A DNA stretch of 17,563 nt, from NCBI GenBank assembly GCA_946478975.1, contig CAMLEO010000133.1, forward strand, positions 1 through 17,563, read 5' to 3'. The stretch is from an uncultured Steroidobacter sp. GTDB lineage: Bacteria; Pseudomonadota; Gammaproteobacteria; Steroidobacterales; Steroidobacteraceae. Position numbers and translations under genes: made by a program. Below, in pieces: positions 7,789-15,210 of this stretch. The notes under the pieces were generated by a model. That model was not told the origin of the DNA, did no database searches, and saw only the letters and a program-made list of their open reading frames with translations. Every line of letters begins with the position of its first letter. Within the stretch, counting starts at the first letter, position 1.

Positions 7789-10259
7789 AGCCGCGCTCCC
7801 AAATACGCACACACGCGCAACAGATCGCCGAACACGCCGCCGGCGGTCACTTCCGGCCCGGCGCCCGGGCCCTGCACCACCAGCGGGTTCTGGTTGTAGC
7901 GCTGGGTCAGGAACCGCACCACGTTGTCGGTGAGATTGATGTTCGCGAACGTATGCGAACGCTCCAATTCCACGAGACCGACCGACGCTTTACCGGTCGC
8001 CGCATCGAGCGAGCCCACATATCGCAGCACACGATTGCGACCGCGCGCCGCTTTCAAGCGCTCGGCCATCGGCGCATCGAACTCGGGCAAGCGATCGAGG
8101 AACTCTTCCGGCGCGCAATTGCTGAGCGCACTCGGCACCAGGCCTTCGAGCTGCACGTCGCCCAGTTCCAGGCGCAATCCCATCTCGCGGCCGAGAATGA
8201 TCAGCTTGCGCGCGAAATCGAGGCCGGACAGGTCGTCCCGCGGATCGGGCTCGGTGTAACCCTTCGCTTTCGCCGCTCGCACGACGGCGGAGAACGGCTC
8301 CGATCCATCCCACACGTTGAACAGGTAGGCCAGCGTGCCGGACAGAATGCCTTCGATGCGCCAGATCTGGTCGCCAGTGTCGCGCAGGTCCCGCAGCGTC
8401 TGGATCACCGGCAAGCCGGCGCCGACGGTCGCTTCATACAGGTAATGAGCGTTGCCCTGGCGGCGAGCATCGTGCAGCCGCGCGTACAACTCGAGATCCG
8501 AGCTGTTGGCTTTCTTGTTCGGCGTGACGACGTGAATGCCGCTGGCCAGCCACGCCGGATAGCGCGCCGCCACCTCGGAGCTCGACGAGCAATCGATGAT
8601 GATGGCGTGCGGCAAATGATCCGCACGAATGTGCTCGGCGAATTTCGTGAGATCCGCGTCTTCGCTCTTGGACGCGAACGCCTCGCGCCAGCTCCCGAGT
8701 GCCACTTCGCCGTTCGCCAGGTGCATGCGCCTGGAGCTCATGATTCCACGCACGCGCAGATCCAGCTTCAGATCGCGCGACAGGCGCTCGACCTGCGAAG
8801 CCATTTGATCGAGCAGCACACCACCGACCGTGCCCGGGCCGATCAAGCCGATTGAAACCGTGTGCGGCGAGAGATAGAAACTCGAATGCACCGAACGCAG
8901 CGCGCGCGACGAATGACGGCCGTCGATCACTGCTGAAATGTTTCTTTCCGAAGCGCCCTGCGCGATCGCTCGAACGCTCACGCCAGCAGTGCCCAGCGCG
9001 CCGAACACTTTCGCAGCGACGCCGTGCGAGCCGGCCATGCCATCGCCAACCACGGCGAGGATGCTGCAGTTCGATGTGACTTCGACGCTTTGAATCTGCC
9101 CTTCCCGCAATTCGCGATCGAACGCCTGGCGCACGACCGTCTCGGCGCGCGCGGCTTCACCTTCGGGAATCGCGAAGCAGATCGAGTGCTCCGAGCTGCC
9201 TTGGGAGATCAAGATGACGGAGATGCCGTGATCGCGCAGCGCGCCGAACAAACGATGCGCAGTGCCGGGCACGCCGATCATGCCGGCGCCTTCGAGGTTC
9301 ACCAGCGCCACGCGGTCGATGCAGGTGATGCCCTTCACCGCGATCTGCGACACCGGCTTTTCGCAAATCAGCGTGCCGGCTTTTTCCGGCGCGAAGGTAT
9401 TGCGGATCCAGATCGGGATGCTCTTGCGCACCGCCGGCGCCATGGTCTGCGGATGGATCACTTTGGCGCCGAAATACGCGAGCTCCATCGCTTCGTTGTA
9501 CGACAGCGAGTCGATGACCTTCGCTTCCGGCACCAGCCGCGGATCGGCGCTCAACACGCCGTCGACATCGGTCCAGATGTGAATTTCTTCGGCGTCGAGC
9601 AGCGCGCCGAAAATCGAACCGGAGAAGTCGCTGCCGGTGCGGCCGAGCGTTGTTTGCAAGCCGGCGGCGTCGCGGGCGATGAAACCCGTGATGATCAGCG
9701 TCGCGGGCTCTGCCGGCGTGGCGCGATCCATATTTGCCTGCGAAGTTTCCCAGCGAACTGCGGGCCCGAGCGGCCCCCACTCCACCGACACGACTTCACG
9801 TGCATCCACCCACGTGACTGCGCCCGGGCGACGGCCTCGATGACGCAGATAGGCGCTGAACAGGCGCGTCGACCAGATTTCACCGTAGCCGGCGATCAGA
9901 TCGCGCACGGTCTGCGAAGCGGAGCGAATCAGCTGCACGGTCTGCAGAATGCCGGCGATGTCGCGGCAGTCCTGCTCCAGCTTGCTCATGTATTCGCTGC
10001 GCAGATGTTCCGGCAGCAGCGTTTCGGCAATCGTTTGATGGCGCTGTCGCAGCTGCTCGATGCGTTCGGCCAGCGTCGTTTCCTGTTTCTCAGCCGCCGT
10101 GACCAGGTTCAACAGGCCGTCGGTGACACCGCGGCAGGCCGAAAGCACCACGCCGAGCCGGGGATGCGGGTCCTGCTCCAGAATGCGGGCCACGCGTTCC
10201 ATGCAAACCGCATCGGCGACGCTCGAGCCGCCGAATTTATGTACGCGCCAGCGCTCCAC
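7785..10259 (-). CDS. thrA: Bifunctional aspartokinase / homoserine dehydrogenase I
   Basis: The 824-residue fusion catalyses the first and third steps from aspartate towards threonine. The aspartokinase part (about 1-290) has KFGGSSVAD at 8-16, GYGEIWS with Glu127, GRTGSDFS at 206-213 and WTDVDGV at 229-235. Two ACT-type regulatory segments follow at about 316-455 (VNLEGAGMIGVPG and ILAVVGDGMAGSHGVAAKVFGAL). The homoserine dehydrogenase part begins with the Rossmann loop GLIGPGTVGG near 469-478 and includes TPNKKAN and the catalytic signature DPRDDLSGLDFARKLIIL. The length equals that of E. coli ThrA, and the ACT region suggests threonine feedback. The start codon is GTG with only a weak AAGAGA ribosome site. 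It is the first gene of thrABC. Confidence 0.97.
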   Translation of the reverse strand: MERWRVHKFGGSSVADAVCMERVARILEQDPHPRLGVVLSACRGVTDGLLNLVTAAEKQETTLAERIEQLRQRHQTIAETLLPEHLRSEYMSKLEQDCRDIAGILQTVQLIRSASQTVRDLIAGYGEIWSTRLFSAYLRHRGRRPGAVTWVDAREVVSVEWGPLGPAVRWETSQANMDRATPAEPATLIITGFIARDAAGLQTTLGRTGSDFSGSIFGALLDAEEIHIWTDVDGVLSADPRLVPEAKVIDSLSYNEAMELAYFGAKVIHPQTMAPAVRKSIPIWIRNTFAPEKAGTLICEKPVSQIAVKGITCIDRVALVNLEGAGMIGVPGTAHRLFGALRDHGISVILISQGSSEHSICFAIPEGEAARAETVVRQAFDRELREGQIQSVEVTSNCSILAVVGDGMAGSHGVAAKVFGALGTAGVSVRAIAQGASERNISAVIDGRHSSRALRSVHSSFYLSPHTVSIGLIGPGTVGGVLLDQMASQVERLSRDLKLDLRVRGIMSSRRMHLANGEVALGSWREAFASKSEDADLTKFAEHIRADHLPHAIIIDCSSSSEVAARYPAWLASGIHVVTPNKKANSSDLELYARLHDARRQGNAHYLYEATVGAGLPVIQTLRDLRDTGDQIWRIEGILSGTLAYLFNVWDGSEPFSAVVRAAKAKGYTEPDPRDDLSGLDFARKLIILGREMGLRLELGDVQLEGLVPSALSNCAPEEFLDRLPEFDAPMAERLKAARGRNRVLRYVGSLDAATGKASVGLVELERSHTFANINLTDNVVRFLTQRYNQNPLVVQGPGAGPEVTAGGVFGDLLRVCAYLGARL
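7796..7800 (-). promoter_or_regulatory. Ribosome binding site deciding the thrB start
   Basis: GGGAG on the minus strand, 7 bases before the GTG at 7788 and inside the last codons of thrA. Together with the 4-base GTGA overlap it supports translational coupling of thrB to thrA. Confidence 0.6.
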
Positions 10260-10371
10260 TTGTCTGTCTCTTTAAAGCCTGTGGGACTTCCGACGCACGC
10301 ACACCCTCCCGTCTGCCTGACCGGCACAGGATCAGTGACTTCGGGGTGGGTGCTGGCGTTGGGAGCCCGAC

Positions 10372-10400
10372 ACTCTACTGACAGCAGCAGAAGGGGGCAA
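10372..10400 (-). promoter_or_regulatory. Candidate sigma-70 promoter of the thr operon
   Basis: On the minus strand TTGCCC (10395-10400) and TAGAGT (10372-10377) are separated by exactly 17 bp, with four of six consensus matches each. Transcription would start near 10365, giving a leader of about 105 bases before the thrA GTG. No short peptide rich in Thr and Ile codons and no terminator-antiterminator pair are apparent in this leader, so E. coli-style attenuation is not supported. A bulged 9 bp stem (10393-10401 with 10427-10436) overlaps the -35 and could instead serve as the 3' end of the upstream ATPase message. Confidence 0.35.
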
Positions 10401-10445
10401 GCTGCCGTGACTGCGACAATTTTTGCCTTGCTCCCCGTGCGTGTA

Positions 10446-11762
10446 CTAGGCCGACGGATCGAGCCTGCCGAAGGCCAGCAGCGTGTTGGACTGCTCTTCG
10501 CCCGCCGCGGCTGGGAAGCCGGGCCGCGCGAAGCACAGTGTTTCGCCCGGATCGGGCTGCACGTTGTTGGCTTGTTCGTTGATGTACATGACGCGCGCCG
10601 GGCCGACCTGGATCAAGTCTCGGTGGCGCAAGGCGCGACGGAGAATGCGTCGGGAGTTCACCAGCAAGCCGTTGGTGCTGCCGAGGTCGAGCAGCAGATC
10701 CTGATTGCCGTCGCGCACGATCAGCGCGTGGTAGCGGCTGATGAACACCGAATCGATGCGCACGTCGGCCTCTTCGCCTCGGCCTACCAGCATGCGGTCG
10801 GATTTGAGCGCCACTTCCCGCTCCGGCTCGCCCTGCATGGTAATGACCAGCTTTCCCGGACTCGGCGTCGCCGTCAGCCCCGCCACTTGTTCGAGCACGG
10901 CAGGTTCGGGCCGCAGCCGACGACGCACCCAATTCAAATCTTCGATCGCTTTATCCAGTGCCGAGGAAGTCACCGACGTCGCCATCTCTTCCCGCGCGTG
11001 CACCATGGCGCGAGTACACAGCTTATTGATGTTGGCTGGCACGCCGAGGCTGCAGGCATGAACCTGCGGCAATAACGTCGAAGGCATCAGCGCATCGGGA
11101 TTGAATGCTCCCGCTGCACGCAAACGGTGCGCGACGTACGCTGCCGTCTGATCTTCGGTGAGCGCACCGAGCGAGAACCGCGAAACGTTGCTCGTCACCA
11201 GTTCGGCCATGCGCGGCGACTCCAGCACCAGATCCAGTGCGGGTTGCCCCAGCAACAGCATTTTCAGCACGCGCACGCCTTCGTGCTCGACGGCCGCGAG
11301 ACAGCGCAGCTCCTCCAGCACCGACGGATGCATGTTTTGCGCGTTCTCGACGATCAGCAGACACAGCCGGCCCGCCGCCGCCTGGTGAGACAGAAAGCGT
11401 TCCAGCAACCGCCGGCGATCGGTCTTGTCGTCTTCGCCGAGGTTGAAACCGTACTGACGCAGGATTTCGAGCAGGAATTCGCGCGGGCCGATGTGCTCTC
11501 GCTGGACCACCGCGACGACGACACGCTCATCCAGATCCTTCAACAGCCGGGTGATCAGCAAACTCTTGCCGCAGCCATGATCGGCGGTGACGACACCGAG
11601 GCGCGATTTGGTCCACAGCGAATGCCCCATGAATTCGAGCGCACGCAGGTGCTGATCGCTGGGGAAGAAGAACGAATCGGCCGTGGTATCGGCAAAAGGA
11701 TCGGCCGCGAGGCCAAAACTGGCGAAGATGGGAGCGGCGGCAACGGCGGGTGAAGGCGTCAT
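10446..11762 (-). CDS. ExeA-type AAA ATPase fused to a C-terminal FHA domain
   Basis: The 438-residue protein opens with the ExeA/GspA-like FGLAADPFADT and FFFPSDQHLRALEFM segments. Walker A is ADHGCGKS at 60-67. The ATPase region continues to about 280 with ENAQNMHPSVLEELRCLA (139-156), LLGQP and the ANINKLCTRA lid motif at 243-252. The Walker B acidic pair, normally DE, reads EN here (139-140). Residues about 304-395 form an FHA phosphothreonine-binding domain with GRGEEADVRID (328-338), SRYHA (342-346) and GSTNG (362-366). ExeA-like ATPases act with peptidoglycan or secretin assembly, or in DNA transposition; an FHA tail suggests control by Ser/Thr phosphorylation. No kinase, secretin or transposase gene lies in the window, so the partner is unknown. 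No transmembrane helix is visible. Confidence 0.85.
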   Translation of the reverse strand: MTPSPAVAAAPIFASFGLAADPFADTTADSFFFPSDQHLRALEFMGHSLWTKSRLGVVTADHGCGKSLLITRLLKDLDERVVVAVVQREHIGPREFLLEILRQYGFNLGEDDKTDRRRLLERFLSHQAAAGRLCLLIVENAQNMHPSVLEELRCLAAVEHEGVRVLKMLLLGQPALDLVLESPRMAELVTSNVSRFSLGALTEDQTAAYVAHRLRAAGAFNPDALMPSTLLPQVHACSLGVPANINKLCTRAMVHAREEMATSVTSSALDKAIEDLNWVRRRLRPEPAVLEQVAGLTATPSPGKLVITMQGEPEREVALKSDRMLVGRGEEADVRIDSVFISRYHALIVRDGNQDLLLDLGSTNGLLVNSRRILRRALRHRDLIQVGPARVMYINEQANNVQPDPGETLCFARPGFPAAAGEEQSNTLLAFGRLDPSA

Positions 11763-11905
11763 GTATGGTGTTTGAGTGTCCGTGCTTTCCTTAAGCGTAA
11801 GTTTAGCTAGATCGTTGGTTTAGAACGAAAGGAATGGCATCCCTGCGCAGCCGTGTCGGACAATAATGCGAGCACCGCGACAGTACAAGTGAATGTCCGG
11901 GCGTG

Positions 11906-11925
11906 GATGCCACGATGTGGGCATC
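11906..11925. promoter_or_regulatory. Dyad upstream of mmsA (possible operator)
   Basis: GATGCC (11906-11911) and GGCATC (11920-11925) form an inverted repeat with an 8-base spacer, 31 bp before the chosen mmsA start. A further GGCATC lies at 11836-11841. An AATAAT at 11862-11867 could be a -10 element for mmsA, but no good -35 accompanies it. The 194 bp region between the divergent ATPase gene and mmsA should hold both promoters, and this dyad is the only symmetrical element I noticed. It may be chance. Confidence 0.25.
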
Positions 11926-11946
11926 TGGCGACACCGTTCGATCAGC

Positions 11947-11951
11947 AGAGG
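11947..11951 (+). promoter_or_regulatory. Ribosome binding site deciding the mmsA start
   Basis: AGAGG, 5 bases before the GTG at 11957. It favours this start over the in-frame GTG at 11903, whose extra 18 residues do not resemble the family. Confidence 0.6.
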
Positions 11952-11956
11952 TTTTC

Positions 11957-13471
11957 GTGAGCGCCGCGTTGCAATCTCCTTCCGACATCCATCACACGAT
12001 CGGCGGTCGTAGCGTCGTCGCGACTTCGGGCCGTACCAGCGACGTTTTCAATCCGGCCAGCGGGCAAATCGTTGCTCGCGTGCACCTGGCGAGTGCGCAA
12101 GATGTTCAAAGCGCCGTCGCCGCTGCTCACGAAGCCTTTCCCGCCTGGGCGGAAACTGCACCTCTGCGTCGCGCACGCATCTTGTCCAAGTTCAAGGAGC
12201 TGCTCGATCGCAATCACGACGCGCTGGCCGCGGCGATAACGCGTGAGCATGGCAAAGTGTTCTCAGATGCTCGCGGCGAAGTAACGCGAGGGATCGAAGT
12301 CGTCGAATTCGCCTGTGGCATTCCTCACCTGCTGGCCGGCAGGCACTCGGACAACATCGGCGGCGGCATCGACAACTGGAATCTGCGTCAGCCGCTCGGT
12401 GTGGTCGCGGGCATCACGCCATTCAACTTCCCGGTGATGGTGCCCATGTGGATGTATCCGGTCGCGCTCGCCTGTGGCAACACGTTCGTGCTCAAGCCTG
12501 CCGAACGCGATCCATCGCCGAGCGTGATGGTTGCAGAATTGTTGCGCGAAGCCGGCTTGCCCGACGGCGTGTTCAATGTCGTGCAGGGAGACAAAGTCGC
12601 GGTCGACGCCCTGCTCTCACATCCCGATGTCGCCGCTGTGTCCTTCGTCGGGTCCACGCCAATTGCGCAATACATCTATTCCGAAGGCGCAAAGCACGGC
12701 AAACGTGTGCAAGCACTCGGCGGCGCGAAGAATCACCTGGTCGTCATGCCCGATGCAGATTTGACTCAGGCGGTCGATGCGTTGGTCGGCGCCGCGTATG
12801 GGTCCGCTGGCGAGCGCTGCATGGCCATTTCGGTTGCGGTCGCCGTCGGCGACGTCGCAGACACGTTGGTCAGTCGATTGGCTGAGCGCGCCCAAACATT
12901 GCAGATCGGCGACGGCATGGATGCGAAGAGCGAGATGGGGCCGCTCGTCACCGCCGCCCATCGAGAGAAGGTGGAAGGTTACATCGCTCAGGGTATTGAG
13001 GAAGGCGCGGCGCTGGTCGTCGACGGCCGGCAGCATCGCGTGCGCACCGGGCGTGAGGGTTTTTTCACCGGCGCCACCTTGTTTGATCACGTCACCGCCG
13101 ACATGCGGATCTATCGCGAAGAAATATTCGGTCCGGTGCTCGCGGTGGTGCGCGTGCCCGATCTGTCCGCGGCCATCGATCTGATCAACAAACATGAGTT
13201 CGGCAACGGCGCTGCCTGCTTTACCGCCGACGGTAACGCGGCTCGCACTTTTTCGCGCCGGGTGCAGGCCGGCATGGTCGGCATCAACGTGCCGATTCCC
13301 GTGCCGATGGCCTGGCATTCCTTCGGCGGCTGGAAACGTTCGCTGTTCGGCGATCATCATGCGTACGGCGAAGAAGGCGTGCGCTTCTACACCCGATACA
13401 AGAGCATCATGCAGCGCTGGCCGGACAGCATCGGCAAAGGTGCGGAGTTCTCCATGCCGGTGGCGAAGTAA
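11957..13471 (+). CDS. mmsA: CoA-acylating methylmalonate-semialdehyde dehydrogenase
   Basis: It oxidises methylmalonate (or malonate) semialdehyde with NAD+ and CoA to propionyl-CoA (or acetyl-CoA), in valine and myo-inositol breakdown. The 504-residue length is typical. Family marks are [19 protein letters not shown] around 148-166, the catalytic Cys288 in GSAGERCMA, and LGGAKNH at 254-260, where the general-base Glu of ordinary aldehyde dehydrogenases is replaced by Ala, as expected for this CoA-dependent class. The conserved C-terminal region [17 protein letters not shown] follows at 444-460. The GTG start is supported by the AGAGG site. The next gene begins 2 bp after the stop, so the two form an operon. 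No mmsB-type 3-hydroxyisobutyrate dehydrogenase is adjacent. Confidence 0.95.
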   Translation: MSAALQSPSDIHHTIGGRSVVATSGRTSDVFNPASGQIVARVHLASAQDVQSAVAAAHEAFPAWAETAPLRRARILSKFKELLDRNHDALAAAITREHGKVFSDARGEVTRGIEVVEFACGIPHLLAGRHSDNIGGGIDNWNLRQPLGVVAGITPFNFPVMVPMWMYPVALACGNTFVLKPAERDPSPSVMVAELLREAGLPDGVFNVVQGDKVAVDALLSHPDVAAVSFVGSTPIAQYIYSEGAKHGKRVQALGGAKNHLVVMPDADLTQAVDALVGAAYGSAGERCMAISVAVAVGDVADTLVSRLAERAQTLQIGDGMDAKSEMGPLVTAAHREKVEGYIAQGIEEGAALVVDGRQHRVRTGREGFFTGATLFDHVTADMRIYREEIFGPVLAVVRVPDLSAAIDLINKHEFGNGAACFTADGNAARTFSRRVQAGMVGINVPIPVPMAWHSFGGWKRSLFGDHHAYGEEGVRFYTRYKSIMQRWPDSIGKGAEFSMPVAK

Positions 13472-13473
13472 CG

Positions 13474-14415
13474 ATGCGGATCGCGATCGTCTACCCCAGC
13501 GAAAAAGGGGCACAGAAATGGCGAGACGCTGTGGCATCGTTACTGCGCGACGCGCAGGTCGATGTCTGGCAGCCGGGCTCTAATTGGTACGCTGATTACG
13601 CGATTGGCTGGGCACCCTCGCCCGAGTTCTTCGCGAACCAGACTCGCCTGCGTGCGTTCTTCACCACCGGCGCAGGCGTCGAGCACGTCATTCACAATCC
13701 CAAGCTGCCGCCCGACCTGCCCATCATTCGCGTGGAAGACGCGGGCATGGGGCCGCAGATGGTCGATTACTGTCGTTACGAAGTGTTGCAATGGATGCAG
13801 CGGCGAGACGACTATGCCGCCCAACAGGCAGCCGGCGTTTGGAAACAACACGCGCCTGGCTTTCGTGATGAGCGGTCGATTGGCGTGTTTGGTCTTGGCG
13901 TGCTCGGCCGGCAAGTGGCGTCCGCATTTGCTGCGGACGGCTTTCCCGTGAATGCATACTCGCGCTCGGCTACGAGTGCTGAACCGAACATCAAAGTTTT
14001 CTCGGCGGCGCAAGGCCCGGATCAGTTCGAAGCTTTCATGCGAGCAACACGCGTGCTTGCGATCCTCGCGCCGCTCACTGCTGAGACGCAGGATAAATTC
14101 AATCTGCAGACGCTTCGGATGCTGCCTGCCGGCGCCTATGTCATCAACATCGCGCGCGGCGGGCTCATTGTGGACGAAGCCTTGCTGGAACTGCTCGACT
14201 CGGGCCATCTCGCCGGCGCCGCCCTGGATGTGTTCCGTCAAGAGCCCTTGCCTGCCGGCCATCGTTACTGGACGCATCCCAAAGTGCGCGTCACGCCGCA
14301 TGTCGCGGCAATCACGCCGATCGGCCCAGCGACGACACAGATCGTGGCAAAGATTCAGCGACTGGCTCGCAACGAGCCAGTAACCGGCATCATCGAGCGC
14401 GCCCGAGGTTATTGA
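13474..14415 (+). CDS. ghrA: GhrA-type glyoxylate/hydroxypyruvate reductase (D-2-hydroxyacid dehydrogenase)
   Basis: The 313-residue protein belongs to the D-isomer 2-hydroxyacid dehydrogenases, nearest in pattern to GhrA. It reduces glyoxylate or hydroxypyruvate, or related 2-keto acids, with NAD(P)H. The nucleotide-binding loop is GVFGLGVLGRQVA (137-149, GLGVLG at 140-145). The catalytic triad is Arg228 (NIARGG), Glu257 (RQEPLP) and His276 (TPHVAA). The N-terminal segments WAPSPEFF and TTGAGVEHV are typical of GhrA. The Ser/Arg after strand 2 (AYSRS at 161-165) suggests a preference for NADPH. It follows mmsA by 2 bp with a weak ribosome site, implying coupled expression. The true substrate could differ, since the neighbour points to branched or short-chain acid catabolism. 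Confidence 0.9.
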   Translation: MRIAIVYPSEKGAQKWRDAVASLLRDAQVDVWQPGSNWYADYAIGWAPSPEFFANQTRLRAFFTTGAGVEHVIHNPKLPPDLPIIRVEDAGMGPQMVDYCRYEVLQWMQRRDDYAAQQAAGVWKQHAPGFRDERSIGVFGLGVLGRQVASAFAADGFPVNAYSRSATSAEPNIKVFSAAQGPDQFEAFMRATRVLAILAPLTAETQDKFNLQTLRMLPAGAYVINIARGGLIVDEALLELLDSGHLAGAALDVFRQEPLPAGHRYWTHPKVRVTPHVAAITPIGPATTQIVAKIQRLARNEPVTGIIERARGY

Positions 14416-14470
14416 TCGCAGCGATGGAACCCCCGTGCACGCTGTGGCGTCCTGTCGTCACATCGTGCGC

Positions 14471-14475
14471 GAGGG
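14471..14475 (+). promoter_or_regulatory. Ribosome binding site of the 85-residue gene
   Basis: GAGGG lies 7 bases before the ATG at 14483. It is one of the clearest ribosome sites in the window and supports that short gene as real, with its start there and not at 14435. Confidence 0.6.
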
Positions 14476-14482
14476 ATTCATC

Positions 14483-14740
14483 ATGACGCAGCTCCGACGA
14501 GACGCCGCCTACATCCGCACCAGGTCACACGAAAGAATCACCAGTGACAGCTCGACGCAGCTGAGTCACTTCGACGATCAGGTGTTTCAAGTGTTCGGCA
14601 CGGCGCACACGGTCAAGTCGGCCGCGAAAACGTTATCGCGGCCGGCTGGGGTTCCTGTGGAGGAAATGGAAAGGCGCGTCGCCGAATCCATGCAACGGCT
14701 GTTACGAGCGGAGCGGATCCAGCTGTCACCCGACAGCTGA
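14483..14740 (+). CDS. Small hypothetical protein (85 residues)
   Basis: I do not recognise this protein. It is 85 residues, polar and without a signal peptide or membrane helix. Residues 1-28 are Arg/Ser/Thr-rich and probably disordered. Residues 29-78 look helical (FDDQVFQVFGTAH, then TVKSAAKTLSRPAGVP, then VEEMERRVAESMQRLLRAERI) and could make a small helix-turn-helix-like or coiled unit. A strong GAGGG ribosome site supports translation. It lies 67 bp after ghrA on the same strand and converges with the lipoprotein gene. The last codons contain a 7 bp inverted repeat (AGCTGTC at 14721-14727, GACAGCT at 14732-14738). A second small stem with a GAGA loop (14742-14755) follows the stop. These may mark the transcript end, but there is no T-tract. 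Confidence 0.6.
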   Translation: MTQLRRDAAYIRTRSHERITSDSSTQLSHFDDQVFQVFGTAHTVKSAAKTLSRPAGVPVEEMERRVAESMQRLLRAERIQLSPDS

Positions 14741-14751
14741 GCTGATGAGAA

Positions 14752-14994
14752 TCAGGTTTCGCCGTCCGCAGCCTGCTCTTGCTTGGCCTTGGCGTCGGCA
14801 ACCTGGTTGGGATCGCGCGGTAATTGAATGTCACGCGCAGGTGTAGTGTTGGCGGGCTTGAACGAGTGATAACCCGCCACGCCAATCGGAGTCAGCAACG
14901 CATGCGTGTCGCCATAGCTCACGCAGCCACTCGCACCAGCCGCGGCGATTACGACAGCGGCGGAACAAACAAGTTTCAACAATCGCATCTTCAT
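14752..14994 (-). CDS. Small predicted lipoprotein
   Basis: The 80-residue product begins MKMRLLKLV, followed by a hydrophobic stretch and the lipobox ASGC. Cys24 is the predicted lipidated residue, so this should be a signal-peptidase II substrate anchored in the inner or outer membrane. The mature part is about 56 residues. It has a short ordered segment (VSYGDTHALLTPIGVAGYHSFKPA, in two halves around 25-48) and an Asn/Lys/Gln/Glu-rich tail that is probably disordered. I do not recognise a family. GAGGG at an 8-base spacing supports the ATG at 14994. It is convergent with the 85-residue gene (11 bp gap), and its own promoter should lie in the 205 bp region upstream. Confidence 0.7.
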   Translation of the reverse strand: MKMRLLKLVCSAAVVIAAAGASGCVSYGDTHALLTPIGVAGYHSFKPANTTPARDIQLPRDPNQVADAKAKQEQAADGET

Positions 14995-15002
14995 CCGCGT
15001 GA

Positions 15003-15007
15003 CCCTC
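15003..15007 (-). promoter_or_regulatory. Ribosome binding site of the small lipoprotein gene
   Basis: GAGGG on the minus strand, 8 bases before the ATG at 14994. It favours this ATG over the second one two codons later. Confidence 0.55.
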
Positions 15008-15090
15008 GTGTGGACGCGTTAGCAGTACAACGCGCGAAGCGGGCGGCGGGTTGGCAAATGAGCGATTTTTAATGATGAATTGAGGCTGAA

Positions 15091-15111
15091 TTGTGGGCGA
15101 GCCGACCACAA
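15091..15111. other. Inverted repeat upstream of the lipoprotein gene
   Basis: TTGTGG (15091-15096) and CCACAA (15106-15111) pair around 9 bases, about 100 bp before the lipoprotein start. It lies in the otherwise featureless 14995-15152 stretch, where I could not identify a convincing promoter. It might be an operator or chance. Confidence 0.2.
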
Positions 15112-15152
15112 GCGACGTCGGCCGCGACACCACAAACCCGAAAAGTTCCACC

Positions 15153-15210
15153 AAAGTTTCTTAAGGGTCAGAGTCGTTTTCCTGAAAGTTCCTTAAGGGT
15201 CAGGGGCGTT
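15153..15210. repeat. Tandem direct repeat, two copies, period 32 bp
   Basis: Copy 1 (15153-15178) and copy 2 (15185-15210) share AAAGTTYCTTAAGGGTCAG followed by RGKCGTT. They differ at only three of 26 positions. The second copy contains the palindrome CCTTAAGG (15191-15198) and covers the stop codon and last codons of the phosphoesterase gene on the minus strand. The GGGTCAG core resembles short dispersed repeats seen near transposase-related genes in some gammaproteobacteria, but I cannot confirm that here. Confidence 0.7.

Noticed and set aside
6367..7899. 510-codon open frame on the plus strand opposite thrC and thrB
   Set aside because: Same reason: it mirrors secure thrC/thrB sequence, and its translation is Arg/His-rich without motifs.
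5512..10259. Genomic island or horizontally acquired system
   Set aside because: No integrase, transposase, tRNA junction or sharp composition change was seen; thrABC is a standard operon.
10260..10445. E. coli-like thrL leader peptide or riboswitch
   Set aside because: No short frame with clustered Thr/Ile codons and no terminator with a U-tract were found in the thrA leader.
9024..11075. 683-codon open frame on the plus strand opposite thrA and the ATPase gene
   Set aside because: It is antisense to two secure genes, has low-complexity Arg/His/Gln-rich content and no recognisable domain. Long antisense frames are common in GC-rich coding DNA.
12617..13537. 306-codon open frame opposite mmsA
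   Set aside because: Antisense shadow; the mmsA strand carries all catalytic motifs.
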